A stretch of DNA of 52,426 nt from JBCDCE01 sp039182515 (GCA_039182515.1 JBCDCE010000027.1:1-52426); one strand, 5' to 3'; shown: positions 23,536-32,702, numbered from the stretch's first letter. Program-made: numbers and translations. Notes: generated by a model not told the origin, from the letters alone.

Positions 23536-25632
23536 CTACCCCCTAGGCATGTTCAGTGTGATGGTGCGATTGCCTTTGCGGTAGCGCAGGGTCTTTGCGT
23601 CAATCGCCGCGACACGCCCCCCATCCAACCTGTCTCCCACAGACACATTCCGAATGCGGCCCGAATTCAGACGGACCAGCGCGGATTTATCGTTCTTCGT
23701 GCCCATGGTGCCGATGAGCGTGACCCGGCCAAGTTTCAGCGCGCGCGGCTCTGTAGCATTGCGCGCGGCGGCTGCTGGGGTTCGTCCACTTGGCCGCGCT
23801 GTGCGCAGGGGCTTGAACGTCGCGGTCGTCACATTTGTATCTCTGCTGCGTTGCACGGCGCGCGTGCTGCGCAACTTGGGGCGCTGAGCAGCACTTGCGG
23901 GCAGGGCTACGGCGACAGCTGGGGCCGCATCGCGCTTCGGCGTGGCCTGGGCAAGCACACGCGGAGCTTGGGTTTGCGGGGCTTGGGTTCTAGGGCGCAG
24001 AGCCGGGCGGCTGACATTTGAAAGCGCGGCAACAACAAGGGCGGTTTCAACCTCTTCGCGTGTGCGAGCTGATTGGCTATTCAAGGAGCCCGGGCGCAAG
24101 GCCGCACGCTTCCCAACCACCCGCGGGTCAGGCGGCGCTGTGAGTGCGGCAACCTCGGGGTCCTCGCTCGAGAGCGCGTCAGAGGGGCTGGGCGTTGCCA
24201 GCGTTTGAACCAATGCCTCGTCCACAGCTTCCGACACATCTGGTGTGTCGCTTAAAGTGCGGCTCTCTTGAACAGCAGAGCCGGGGCGTAGGCTTGGACG
24301 GCGTTTCAATCGGGTATCCGTCACCGTTTGGAGCGTCAGCGCAGCTGTCTCGATGCTTTGCGGTGCGATCTCAGCCACAACGACGCTGGCCGCTTTTTCA
24401 GATCCAGGCCGGAGAGCTGGGCGCAGAGCAAAATCGCTCGGACGAGGTGTTCTTGGAGGTTCGGTATTGACAGCAGCATCGGGCGCAACCGTGGTTTGGC
24501 CCAAGGCAAGATCCGCCTCGGCGGCATTCGCGGGCGCAATGGCGAGCGCCGCAAACAACAGTGCCAGCACCAGCAACACACTCAGAATGCCCGCAACGAC
24601 CCACCGACTTGTGCCACGCTCACGGCGCAAATCGTCGGGCTTTGGGTCGGGATCTGGATCACGATAGGCCCGCAACTCTTCCAACGGATCTGGCAAATCA
24701 GGATCCGCAAGAGGTGGAGGCTCGGGCGCCACAGGCTCGCGGTTGGTCAGGCTTGCAATCGCTTCGTCCAGACCATCCAGCCCTGTGCGCCGCTGTCCTG
24801 TCACAGGGGCAATGGCCATGGCCCGCTCTAGCGTTGAGACATCAGACGGAAGAGCCACAACATTGGTGGAGGAGGGCACCCCAGCAATACGAGGCGGGGC
24901 GGCTGGGTCAAACTCGTCTTCTTCCAATTGCGTGAGAGACGACCGTGCTGCTTTAGGGATTTTGAATTCGGGGAGCGGCTCGGCGGCAATTTCGGGCTGC
25001 GCGGGCATACTGGTTTGCGGGTGAAACGGGGTGGAGGGCGGCACGTCTCCCGTAAAACGCGGGATTTCGGCGGTGCCGGTTATTTTTATCGGGAGCGTAT
25101 CAGGCTCGATGATCTCACCGCTGCGCAGATAGTCGGTCGCTGAAAGGGCTGTGCCGAAAAACGGCTCTGTCGGGCCTGCGTCGTTTTCAAAGCGGCCCTC
25201 TTCTGGCGTCGCAACGTAGCTCACAGGCGCGAGCCCATAAGATTGGGCGAATTGTTCCGCTTCGCGCAATGTTTCACGGGCCACAGCAGCCACATAGCCA
25301 CGCGCATGGGTCGAGGTCCAGTCGTAAGCAAGTTGGGAAACCGGATAGGGCGTTGCGCCTTCAAGAGCCGTCTCGACGACCTGCATTTGACCTGTGCGAC
25401 TGCCTGACAGAGGCGGCAAGCTCAGATAACGAATGTGATCGTTGGGGACGACGATCTTTGTGGCCAACCGCCCTTGGCCCAAGGTTTGGGCGTTCTCGCG
25501 CAATTTGGCCATGCGGTCTGGCAAGTCGGGATCGGTAAAATCTACCTGTCCCACGTGATGCCATCCACCGCTTGCGCGGAGCAAAAGACGACAGCCGGTA
25601 GTCGAAAAAACTGCTGCAAAGTTAGGTTTCAT
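23536..25632 (-). CDS. Single-pass protein linking a GspL/PilM-like N-domain to a PilP/GspC-like C-domain
   Basis: The protein has 698 residues. Residues 1-160 look like the N-terminal part of actin-like GspL/PilM pilus or secretion proteins. A Pro/Glu/Asp-rich cytosolic linker leads to one membrane helix (about 344-366). A long Ala/Pro/Thr-rich periplasmic stretch then repeats an RPALRPGS-like motif about five times (near 404, 444, 508, 542 and 584). The last 65 residues (LGRVTLIGTMGTKND, VGDRLDGGRVAAI) resemble PilP or the HR domain of GspC. Relatives in this group are often misnamed translation initiation factor 2. No pilus gene is adjacent. Domain calls are by eye. Confidence 0.65.
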   Translation of the reverse strand: MKPNFAAVFSTTGCRLLLRASGGWHHVGQVDFTDPDLPDRMAKLRENAQTLGQGRLATKIVVPNDHIRYLSLPPLSGSRTGQMQVVETALEGATPYPVSQLAYDWTSTHARGYVAAVARETLREAEQFAQSYGLAPVSYVATPEEGRFENDAGPTEPFFGTALSATDYLRSGEIIEPDTLPIKITGTAEIPRFTGDVPPSTPFHPQTSMPAQPEIAAEPLPEFKIPKAARSSLTQLEEDEFDPAAPPRIAGVPSSTNVVALPSDVSTLERAMAIAPVTGQRRTGLDGLDEAIASLTNREPVAPEPPPLADPDLPDPLEELRAYRDPDPDPKPDDLRRERGTSRWVVAGILSVLLVLALLFAALAIAPANAAEADLALGQTTVAPDAAVNTEPPRTPRPSDFALRPALRPGSEKAASVVVAEIAPQSIETAALTLQTVTDTRLKRRPSLRPGSAVQESRTLSDTPDVSEAVDEALVQTLATPSPSDALSSEDPEVAALTAPPDPRVVGKRAALRPGSLNSQSARTREEVETALVVAALSNVSRPALRPRTQAPQTQAPRVLAQATPKRDAAPAVAVALPASAAQRPKLRSTRAVQRSRDTNVTTATFKPLRTARPSGRTPAAAARNATEPRALKLGRVTLIGTMGTKNDKSALVRLNSGRIRNVSVGDRLDGGRVAAIDAKTLRYRKGNRTITLNMPRG

Positions 25633-25796
25633 AGACCCATGTTATTTATTGTCACGCGTGCTCATGCTTATCTTGCTTTAACATTAATCGGGTGCAATCG
25701 AAATCGGTTGTGTCGTCACACAAACGCGAAATCTGGACAAAATCGGCGGTGAACCGCGTTTTTTTGACCTCTTTCGCGGACAGAAAGGGAAAACCT

Positions 25797-26513
25797 ATGC
25801 GCAAACTGGTTAGGATGGCGTTTTTACCAGGCCTTATAGTGGGCGTGTTTCTGGCCTTCGGGTCGGTTTCAGCCAAGGCCGAAGACTCAGATTCAAAATT
25901 GACGGTGTCAGGCCAGGGTGAGGCTTTGGCGAGCCCAGATATGGCCGTGGTTTCGCTTGGGGTGATTGCGCAAGCGCGCAGCGCTAAAGCGGCGATGGAT
26001 CAAGTCTCAGAGCAATTGGGTACGATACTCGCCCGCTTGGAGCGCACAGGAATTGCGGCCCGCGATCTTCAAACCAGTGATCTGCGTCTGTCACCGCAAT
26101 ATGCGCGCAACACTGGAAATTTGGAGCCCCGCCGGATCGTGAGCTATGAGGCCGCCAACACCCTGAGCGTGCGTATTCGCGATTTGGACCAATTGGGGGG
26201 TGTTCTCGATCAGGCTCTGACCGATGGCGCCAATCAGCTCTACGGGCTGCGCTTTGAAGTGGCCGAGCCAGCGCCGCTGATCGAAGAGGCGCGCGCGAGC
26301 GCCGTGAAAGACGCAGTGTCCAAGGCCAAGCTTTATGCAAGGGCTGCAGGCGTTGAGCTTGGACGCCTCTTGTCGTTGAGCGAAGCGGGCTCTGTCAGCC
26401 CGCGCGCGACACCAATGATGGAAATGCGCATGGCAGCAGACGCTGTGTCCGTGGCCGCGGGCGAAGTGGGTCTGAGCGCGCGTGTGACGCTGGTATATGA
26501 GATACTAAACTGA
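25797..26513 (+). CDS. SIMPL (DUF541) domain periplasmic protein
   Basis: The protein has 238 residues with a signal peptide (MRKLVRMAFLPGLIVGV..., cut near AKAED at about 28-30). The SIMPL fold follows: KLTVSGQGEALASPDMAVVSLGV at its start, RDLQTSDLRLSPQY in the middle, and the terminal strand ARVTLVYEIL. The family is periplasmic or outer-membrane associated with poorly defined, stress-related roles. The ATG at 25797 follows AAAGGGAAAACC; the in-frame extension to 25692 would hide the signal peptide. It is divergent from the PilP-like gene. Confidence 0.85.
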   Translation: MRKLVRMAFLPGLIVGVFLAFGSVSAKAEDSDSKLTVSGQGEALASPDMAVVSLGVIAQARSAKAAMDQVSEQLGTILARLERTGIAARDLQTSDLRLSPQYARNTGNLEPRRIVSYEAANTLSVRIRDLDQLGGVLDQALTDGANQLYGLRFEVAEPAPLIEEARASAVKDAVSKAKLYARAAGVELGRLLSLSEAGSVSPRATPMMEMRMAADAVSVAAGEVGLSARVTLVYEILN

Positions 26514-26659
26514 GCCAAACGTCTTAAAACCGCCGCCTCTGGTCTGAACACCCTCTCTGTAAGGGCCATTGAATATGTCTGATTTCGCCACGGTCCTGCC
26601 CTAAACTGTTTCCAGATTAGCAAGGAATTGTTGCGCGCACAGATCCTTGAGGCATTGAA

Positions 26660-27922
26660 ATGGAACAGCGATTTTTTTTGGCTCTGTTTGGAGTGGTGGC
26701 CGCGAGTGTAGCCCTCTTTTTTGTTGTGGAGCCAATGCGCCAAAGCACGCCCGCGGACGCAGTGCAAACTGCGCAAGCCAACACGCTTTCAAGCCCCGAT
26801 GTGGAAACGCCAAGTGTCACCCGTCAAGTATTGGGGCTCTTTCAAAGCGCCGTGTCTCTTTCGGGAAAGAAACAAGATACAATCGCGCGTATCCCAGGGC
26901 GCGAGGGCAATGAGGGCCCAGAGGCTTATCTCTTCCGCGATCATTCCGAGATCAGAGCAACGGGGCCTATTGCGGCTGTGATCGATGAAGATCCCATTTT
27001 TATCGATCAGGTCTTTGACGGTTTTACGCGCGAGCAAGAGGCTTTTGTTCCAGTGTTTGCGCGCTTCGGAGACTTGGTTCAGAACTGTGCACCAAACCCG
27101 TCGAACCCTTCTGCAACTGTGCAGCACATCATGACCTATCAAGGTGGTGCGCCCACACGCCTGCGCGGCTTTGGCAGCGCCGAGTTCGCGCGCATGGTCG
27201 AAACCTATTACAAAACCGCCGCCAAGGGCGGCAAAATCTATTTCGGCATCCCACGAGGGGGTGGTCGGTATGATGTGCAACATGTGGTTGTCACCCAAAC
27301 CGCGCAGCCCGTGCACTTGGTGCTTATGGGGGGGCATACGGTTTTGTGGCATATCCATGTGGCCCAAGGCACAACTGTAAGCGGCGTGGATGTCTTAGGC
27401 GGCACGGCAGGTGCGGTGGCGGGGCTCGGCGCAGACGTGCCGGTGGCGTTTTTTCCTCTTGCGCAGATCACAAACGACTGTGGTCTCGCATGGCCGCGCG
27501 CGGACGACCAGCGCGCTCATGTGTCAAACCGCGTTGTGAGTACGCTTCAAACCACCAGCGTTGATGGGAGTTCTCGTGCCAAGATCAACAGAGTGCTTGA
27601 GGAATATCCTGAGCGCGCGGATGGGTTGGACATCCATGGATGGCGGTGGAAATTTCAACCTTTCTGGCAAATGTACACGGCCGCTTTTGGGCCTGACCCA
27701 CAAGGGCAATTTCCGGCCTACACCAGCTTTGATGTCTATGTCGTGGGGCCAGCCCCAACATCCGCGCTGCCCTTTGCCACGCTGCAAGATACGCCGCTCG
27801 TTCTGGCACCCGAGGGGCACTATTTTGACAAAACAGGATGGAAGACCAACCTGAAGCAAAAGATCGAAAGCCAAGCCCAAGCCTTGATTGGCAGCACCAC
27901 AAACGGCGTCGAACAGGAGTAA
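26660..27922 (+). CDS. Membrane-anchored periplasmic protein, unknown (first of a two-gene operon)
   Basis: The protein has 420 residues. An N-terminal hydrophobic segment (about 5-24) acts as an anchor, and the rest is predicted periplasmic. A Gly/Val/His-rich region (HVVVTQTAQPVHLVLMGG and WHIHVAQG, about 215-240) looks like beta-strands. Two or three cysteines are spaced widely. No family is recognised. A GAGG site 10 bp upstream supports the ATG at 26660. It ends 6 bp before the next gene, also membrane-anchored and unknown, so the two products probably act together. Confidence 0.75.
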   Translation: MEQRFFLALFGVVAASVALFFVVEPMRQSTPADAVQTAQANTLSSPDVETPSVTRQVLGLFQSAVSLSGKKQDTIARIPGREGNEGPEAYLFRDHSEIRATGPIAAVIDEDPIFIDQVFDGFTREQEAFVPVFARFGDLVQNCAPNPSNPSATVQHIMTYQGGAPTRLRGFGSAEFARMVETYYKTAAKGGKIYFGIPRGGGRYDVQHVVVTQTAQPVHLVLMGGHTVLWHIHVAQGTTVSGVDVLGGTAGAVAGLGADVPVAFFPLAQITNDCGLAWPRADDQRAHVSNRVVSTLQTTSVDGSSRAKINRVLEEYPERADGLDIHGWRWKFQPFWQMYTAAFGPDPQGQFPAYTSFDVYVVGPAPTSALPFATLQDTPLVLAPEGHYFDKTGWKTNLKQKIESQAQALIGSTTNGVEQE

Positions 27923-27928
27923 CGGGTC

Positions 27929-28789
27929 ATGTCTACGCGCGCATTGAATGTTGTGGGCTGGGGCCTTGGGTTTGTCTTGGTTGTCTATGCGCTTTTTTGG
28001 AGCTGGACAGGCCTGCGCATGGCGATTGCGATCCAAGATGTCGTGGCGGAGCAGACGCAGAGTTTTGACGATACACCCAGGGCCGATATTGATGCCACGA
28101 AAGACCCAAGTTTCCCCAAAATTGCGCTTTATAGCGAAAGCGGCAGGGCGCTCAAACCGGCGCAAGCCGTTGCTGTCCTGGCGCCCACAAAGCTGAGCAA
28201 GAAGCGCGTCTATTTCATGGAAGAGGTTGTGCCCTTTTCAGCCATCCTGGATCCTGGCGAAACGCCCCCTCAAGGGGACCTGCTCGAGCTTATGGCGCGC
28301 ATCCGCTCGGAAGCTTTGGCCAAAGCCAACTGCGACCGGATCAAACGCGCAAGTATCGCAACCTGTGCGCTTAATTGGCACGGTGTGAGCGATGTGACGG
28401 CGCGCAGTTTTATGCTCAAAACTTCGCTTCTTTATAGTTGGGACGACCCACTTGGAACACTGCCTGACACCGAGCAAGGCATGGCGGTGCAAGACCTGGT
28501 TCGACTTGATCCGATCTTTTTTGACCCGCTCGACACGGGCGGTTTGACCCAGGCGCGCGCAAAGGCTCTGGACCGTGTGGAGGCCTTTTGCGCCGAGTAT
28601 CGTAAAACTCTGGGCAATTGCGTGCCGGTGGAGACGTCGGAGCACATCGGCAATTTTCGCAGGCGCGAAGCGGCTCAAAGGCGAGACGACTTTGGTAGGA
28701 TACCCGAGGATTGGGGCTTAGAACTTGCTGTGAGCTTTGTGCATGTTTTGCCGCTTAACTTAACGCGTGAAACGGCCCAGAAAGACTAG
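27929..28789 (+). CDS. Membrane-anchored periplasmic protein, unknown (second of a two-gene operon)
   Basis: The protein has 286 residues with one N-terminal membrane helix (about 9-28). A mixed soluble part has four to five cysteines (for example ANCDRIKRASIATCALNW and FCAEYRKTLGNCVP, spaced like two disulfide loops). No known domain is recognised. AGGAG lies 9 bp before the ATG at 27929. It is in an operon with the 420-residue protein upstream and converges on metY. Confidence 0.75.
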   Translation: MSTRALNVVGWGLGFVLVVYALFWSWTGLRMAIAIQDVVAEQTQSFDDTPRADIDATKDPSFPKIALYSESGRALKPAQAVAVLAPTKLSKKRVYFMEEVVPFSAILDPGETPPQGDLLELMARIRSEALAKANCDRIKRASIATCALNWHGVSDVTARSFMLKTSLLYSWDDPLGTLPDTEQGMAVQDLVRLDPIFFDPLDTGGLTQARAKALDRVEAFCAEYRKTLGNCVPVETSEHIGNFRRREAAQRRDDFGRIPEDWGLELAVSFVHVLPLNLTRETAQKD

Positions 28790-28820
28790 ACTTTTGCGCT
28801 TCAGATAAGGCAGCCGCAGC

Positions 28821-28847
28821 AAAAAGGCGCGACCCAAGAGCCGCGCC
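28821..28847 (-). terminator. Intrinsic terminator of metY
   Basis: On the minus strand GGCGCG and CGCGCC form a 6-bp GC stem with a 10-nt loop, followed by TTTTT. It is about 30 bp past the metY stop. The half-copy repeat 28856-28882 sits between the stop and this stem. Confidence 0.75.
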
Positions 28848-28855
28848 TAAAAGAC

Positions 28856-28882
28856 TTCAGGTTTTTCGCATAACGCCTTAGC
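28856..28882. repeat. Half copy of the palindromic repeat at the metY stop codon
   Basis: TTCAGGTTTTTCGCATAACGC followed by CTTAGC matches the outer right arm of the full element (for example 23393-23419). Only this arm is present. It overlaps the last bases of metY including its TAA stop, which suggests a remnant or an arm that supplied the gene's end. Confidence 0.7.
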
Positions 28883-30182
28883 TTGCAGCTTTGCTCAGAG
28901 CTTGATCGAGATCTGCGATGATGTCGTCGGCATCCTCAATGCCTATTGATACTCGCACCACATTTGGCGCGGCCCCTGCCGCTTCTTGTTGTTCAGCGGT
29001 GAGCTGGCGGTGGGTTGTCGAGGCCGAATGGATAATCAGCGAGCGCGTGTCGCCCAGGTTGGCGACATGGCTGAAGATCTCGAGGTTATCCACGAGTTTG
29101 ATGCAAGCCTCATAACCGCCTTTGACCGCAAAGGTGAAAAGCGCGCCGGCACCGCGCGGCAGGATCTTTTGTGAGCGCTTGAAGTAGGGCGAGCTTTTGA
29201 GGCCAGCATAGGTCACATAGTCGATGCGGTCGTCTTTCTCGAGCCACTCGGCCACTTTGCGCGCGTTCTCCACATGGCGCTCCATGCGCAGGCTGAGCGT
29301 CTCAATGCCCATCAGCGTGTAATGCGCCCCTTGTGGATTCATGGTCATACCAAGATCACGCAGACCCACGGCAATGCCGTGGAAGGTGAAAGCCAGGGGG
29401 CCAAAAACTTCCGCGAACTTCATCCCGTGATAAGCAGGCTCAGGTTGGCTGAGAGAAGGGAACTTGTCGCTGGCGGCCCAATCAAACTTGCCTGAATCGA
29501 CCACACAACCGCCTGTCACAGTGCCGTTGCCGGTGAGGTATTTGGTGGTGGAATGCACCACAAGTGTCGCGCCATGCTCGATGGGGCGGCAGAGGTAGGG
29601 CGTGGCAGAGGTGTTGTCGACGATGAGGGGGAGGCCTGCGGCGTCTGAGATTTTCACAATGGCATCGAGATCCGTGACATAGCCACCAGGGTTGGCCAGG
29701 GCCTCACAGAAGACCGCGCGGGTGTCTTCGTCAATCGCGGCTTCAACAGCTTTCAGATCGTCGAAATCGACAAATTTGGCAGACCAGCCGAAGCGTTTGA
29801 TCGTTTGGCTAAACTGCGTGACCGTACCGCCGTAAAGACGCGTGGAGACAACAACGTTGCGGCCAGGCTCCATGAGCGGAAAGAGCGCCATAATTTGGGC
29901 CGCATGGCCTGACGAGCAGCACACAGCGCCCATGCCACCTTCCAGCGTGGCGATGCGTTCTTGGAGCACGGCAACCGTGGGGTTGGTCAAGCGCGAATAG
30001 ATGAACCCCACTTCTTCAAGGTTGAAAAGCTTGGCGGCATGCTCGGCATCACGGAACACGAAGGCTGTGGATTGATAGATTGGCGTATTGCGGGCCCCTG
30101 TGGCGGGGTCTGGGTTGGCGCCTGCATGAATTTGCAGGGTATCGAACCCGTATTTTGGACCGCTTTGCAAATCGTTCGACAT
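28878..30182 (-). CDS. metY: O-acetylhomoserine aminocarboxypropyltransferase (O-acetylhomoserine sulfhydrylase)
   Basis: This 434-residue PLP enzyme of the Cys/Met metabolism family makes homocysteine from O-acetylhomoserine and sulfide in the cytosol. The PLP lysine lies in HSTTKYLTGNG. The family blocks YSRLTNPTVAVLQERIA and CCSSGHAAQIMALF and the C-terminal RLSIG-like RVSIGIEDADDI are present, and the length suits MetY rather than the shorter MetZ. AGGAG stands 9 bp before the ATG at 30182; the extension to 30251 has no similarity. It is divergent from the VOC gene, with an intrinsic terminator downstream. Confidence 0.93.
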   Translation of the reverse strand: MSNDLQSGPKYGFDTLQIHAGANPDPATGARNTPIYQSTAFVFRDAEHAAKLFNLEEVGFIYSRLTNPTVAVLQERIATLEGGMGAVCCSSGHAAQIMALFPLMEPGRNVVVSTRLYGGTVTQFSQTIKRFGWSAKFVDFDDLKAVEAAIDEDTRAVFCEALANPGGYVTDLDAIVKISDAAGLPLIVDNTSATPYLCRPIEHGATLVVHSTTKYLTGNGTVTGGCVVDSGKFDWAASDKFPSLSQPEPAYHGMKFAEVFGPLAFTFHGIAVGLRDLGMTMNPQGAHYTLMGIETLSLRMERHVENARKVAEWLEKDDRIDYVTYAGLKSSPYFKRSQKILPRGAGALFTFAVKGGYEACIKLVDNLEIFSHVANLGDTRSLIIHSASTTHRQLTAEQQEAAGAAPNVVRVSIGIEDADDIIADLDQALSKAAS

Positions 30183-30283
30183 AAAGATAACTCCTGACCA
30201 AATCTTCCGTTCCCTGGGCCGCGACTTACGGCATCGGGGGAAGGGGGACAAGCTCAGGTAAGACCCGATTAGGAGGCTTTGAC

Positions 30284-30697
30284 ATGCTCACGCCCTTTCA
30301 CTTGGCCATTCACGTGGATGATCTCGATGAGGCGCGCGCATTTTACGGAGATGTCTTGGGCTGCACAGAAGGGCGCTCAACCGAGACTTGGGTGGATTTT
30401 GATTTCTTCGGGCACCAGTTAAGCCTGCATCTTGGCCCTGTGATCGAGACGCAAAACACCGGGCTCGTGGGCGCACACAAAGTGCCTATGCCGCATATGG
30501 GCCTGGTTCTTGATATGGAGCGTTGGATGGCCCTGGCGGGGCGCTTAGAAGAGCATCAAACGGATTTTGTGCTGGCCCCCCAAGTGCGCTTTAAAGGCGA
30601 GCCTGGCGAACAGTGGACGATGTTTTTTCGGGACCCGGCGGGAAATGCGCTCGAGATCAAAGGTTTTCCAGACTTAGAAGCGGTGTTTGACGCATAA
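30284..30697 (+). CDS. VOC family (glyoxalase/dioxygenase fold) protein
   Basis: This 137-residue single-domain vicinal-oxygen-chelate protein has the first metal-side His in FHLAIHVDDLDEARAFYGDVLGC. Central FFGHQLSLHL follows, and the closing FRDPAGNALEIKGF carries the metal glutamate. A strong AGGAGG site precedes the ATG. Reaction type (isomerase, dioxygenase or resistance) is not predictable from the fold. It stands between metY (divergent) and the glycosyltransferase-like gene (convergent). Confidence 0.87.
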   Translation: MLTPFHLAIHVDDLDEARAFYGDVLGCTEGRSTETWVDFDFFGHQLSLHLGPVIETQNTGLVGAHKVPMPHMGLVLDMERWMALAGRLEEHQTDFVLAPQVRFKGEPGEQWTMFFRDPAGNALEIKGFPDLEAVFDA

Positions 30698-30783
30698 AAT
30701 GCGCTCTTTTGGTCCTGCTCTCGGCGCGCGCGATAATCGGTGGGACTTGAGTATTTTTGCCAAGAAAAAGAGAAGTGTGCGCC

Positions 30784-31770
30784 TTAGCGCATCCAGAAGC
30801 CCTCGCGTTTTAGTCTATTGCGAATGGCCTGCTCGCGGCGGGGCAGGTTTGCTTGGTCAAATAGAGCACGCGCTTTTTGACCGCGCTTTTGGTAGATGAA
30901 GCGCAAGATGGGCTCGTAGCTTTTGAGCACTTTTTTGATTTTATTGGGGGCCGTCACGGCTTCAATCGCGTCCACAACCGCATCGCTTTCGCGGGCATAT
31001 AAGAGCGGCAAGGCGCGGTAGTGACAGGTGGTTTTGCCGTCGAGAAACCCCTCTGGCAGCGCGCTACGCCCGCCGCCTAAGGCATGAATGACCAAAGGCA
31101 GCGCAATCTGATCCAGCCATGGGTCAAGTTCTTGCAATCTAAGCTCTTCGGGAGGCGCATCGCGGATTGAAAGGGCATAGCGCAGGAATAACTCTTGGAA
31201 CTTTTGCGGGCAGCTATAGTAAAAAAAGCCTGCGTTGAAATAGAGATAGCGGCGCCAGTATTCTGAGGGCTGCCTCAGATCGAGCGAGCTTTCAAAATCA
31301 AGCTCAAAGCGATCGTAAAGCGCGCGCCAGGTGGCATCGTAGCCAGGCCAGTAAAGATCTTCTTTGGGCCAGGTTCCTTTCACGCGCAGCGAGGCGCTGG
31401 GTTTTTTGAAATCAAAAGGAACCTCCGCCAGCTCCCCGGTGATGAGTGTATCGGTGTCAAAAAACACGAAGGGCTCATCTGCGGGCAAAACCGACAAGGC
31501 TTCGATTTTATTGCCGTAAGGATAGGTCTCGCCGAAATGTTCGGAGACAAAAGGGCAGATCTCTGCGCCCAGGTCTTCCAAGAGCGCACGACACTGGGCG
31601 CTAATGCGTGGATCGCGGGACCAGGCGGGGCTGGGTTGGGGCTCGGCGATAAAGATACGGCCCTGAAACTGAGGGGAATTGGCTTTGAGCGAGGCCATGA
31701 AGATCACAGCTTCATACATCAATCGTCCGGATTGGGCGACGATCAAAAGGTTGGCCGGGACCTGGGTCAT
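30784..31770 (-). CDS. GT-A-fold glycosyltransferase-like protein
   Basis: From the ATG at 31770 this is 328 residues. The N-terminus PANLLIVAQSGRLMYEAVIF begins a nucleotide-binding-like strand. A DXD-type motif lies in FVFFDTDTLITG (about 93-104), as in glycosyltransferases that bind a nucleotide sugar through a divalent metal. Aromatic WPGYDATW and a basic C-terminus follow. No leader is seen, and sugar donor and acceptor are unknown. An in-frame extension to 32226 (150 residues, crossing the next gene's 5' end) is spurious. Confidence 0.6.
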   Translation of the reverse strand: MTQVPANLLIVAQSGRLMYEAVIFMASLKANSPQFQGRIFIAEPQPSPAWSRDPRISAQCRALLEDLGAEICPFVSEHFGETYPYGNKIEALSVLPADEPFVFFDTDTLITGELAEVPFDFKKPSASLRVKGTWPKEDLYWPGYDATWRALYDRFELDFESSLDLRQPSEYWRRYLYFNAGFFYYSCPQKFQELFLRYALSIRDAPPEELRLQELDPWLDQIALPLVIHALGGGRSALPEGFLDGKTTCHYRALPLLYARESDAVVDAIEAVTAPNKIKKVLKSYEPILRFIYQKRGQKARALFDQANLPRREQAIRNRLKREGFWMR

Positions 31771-32007
31771 GGCTTGGTCATGGTTGCTGCTCGGTCTCTT
31801 TTGGCAAGATGATACGCTTGGTGCAGGCCGCGTGCAATTGGGCAGGCCCGAGTCTCGGGGCATCGCTCTACCTTCGCTAATGCAGTGTGACTTTTCGCAC
31901 ATACGCTGCGCAACAGGCGCGCTATCCCAGCGAGAGGGCTGCGCTCCCGGCCAAGGCGCGATCTGAAAAATGTGATATAGTGAAACGTGATCCGGAGGAG
32001 TGCCGCG

Positions 32008-32637
32008 ATGGTTGGCCAAATTCAATTCGATGAAATTCCAAAACTGCCAAAGCAGTGGTGGGACGGCACAGATGCCGAAACCGTTTGGCCAACTTGGGGC
32101 AAAGACAAAAGCTACTTTTGGGGCGCGAATGCCTCCAACCAATTTCTCGATCGCGGTGTTTTCTTGAATGGTGGGGGGCTTGCCAGCCCAGACATAGGCC
32201 CATCTCGCGGCTACGCACACCCGCAATATGTTGGGTTAGACACCATGTCGGCCGGCGTGAGCAGTTTGGCTTCGAACACAAAGGTGTATATGACAATGTC
32301 TGCCTATTTGGATGCAGGCCAAACGGTGGTGGTCCCGCTCGATCTGCGCGAAGAGCAGCCCGATCCTGGCAAGTTTTCTTTGGGCACTGGCATTGGGATT
32401 GGCGCACGCGATGGCACGGAGATCCATATTGGTCTTTGGGAGGGCATTCTTGGGCTGATTGACCATATTGGCGAAGCCAACGTGGACTTTAATGCGAAAA
32501 TGTGGACGCCGGATATGTCTCAGGATCAGCATGAGCGCCAGGGCACCAAGATTGCACTGCCCGATCTCGAGGCAATCCAGGCCTATCTTTCGAAACTGAA
32601 GGCCGCTTTTGCAGCGCGTGTGGCTGAAGCATCTTAA
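32008..32637 (+). CDS. Conserved protein of unknown function
   Basis: This 209-residue soluble protein has no signal peptide or membrane segment. It is rich in Trp/Gly/Asp in the first third (LPKQWWDGTDAETVWPTWG) and in beta-type sequence in the middle (TKVYMTMSAYLDAGQTVVVP), with a C-terminal helix. GGAGGAG 7 bp upstream and the ATG at 32008 give a good start. It is divergent from the glycosyltransferase-like gene; the 237-bp gap should hold both promoters, with TATAGT near 31975 as a possible -10. No family recognised. Confidence 0.7.
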   Translation: MVGQIQFDEIPKLPKQWWDGTDAETVWPTWGKDKSYFWGANASNQFLDRGVFLNGGGLASPDIGPSRGYAHPQYVGLDTMSAGVSSLASNTKVYMTMSAYLDAGQTVVVPLDLREEQPDPGKFSLGTGIGIGARDGTEIHIGLWEGILGLIDHIGEANVDFNAKMWTPDMSQDQHERQGTKIALPDLEAIQAYLSKLKAAFAARVAEAS

Positions 32638-32702
32638 GATCATTGCCACAAAGTCGTGCGCTCGGTGCGCGCCTTTTTGGGACTGTTTGTGAGGCGGGCT
32701 GT

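Noticed and set aside
30740..30775. GAGTATTTTTGCC-type sequence as a repeat
   Set aside because: It recalls a sequence seen between genes in Rhodobacterales, but occurs once in this window, so no repeat can be claimed.
31771..32226. N-terminal extension of the glycosyltransferase-like frame
   Set aside because: Low-complexity, crosses the start of the divergent gene; domain-like sequence begins at 31770.
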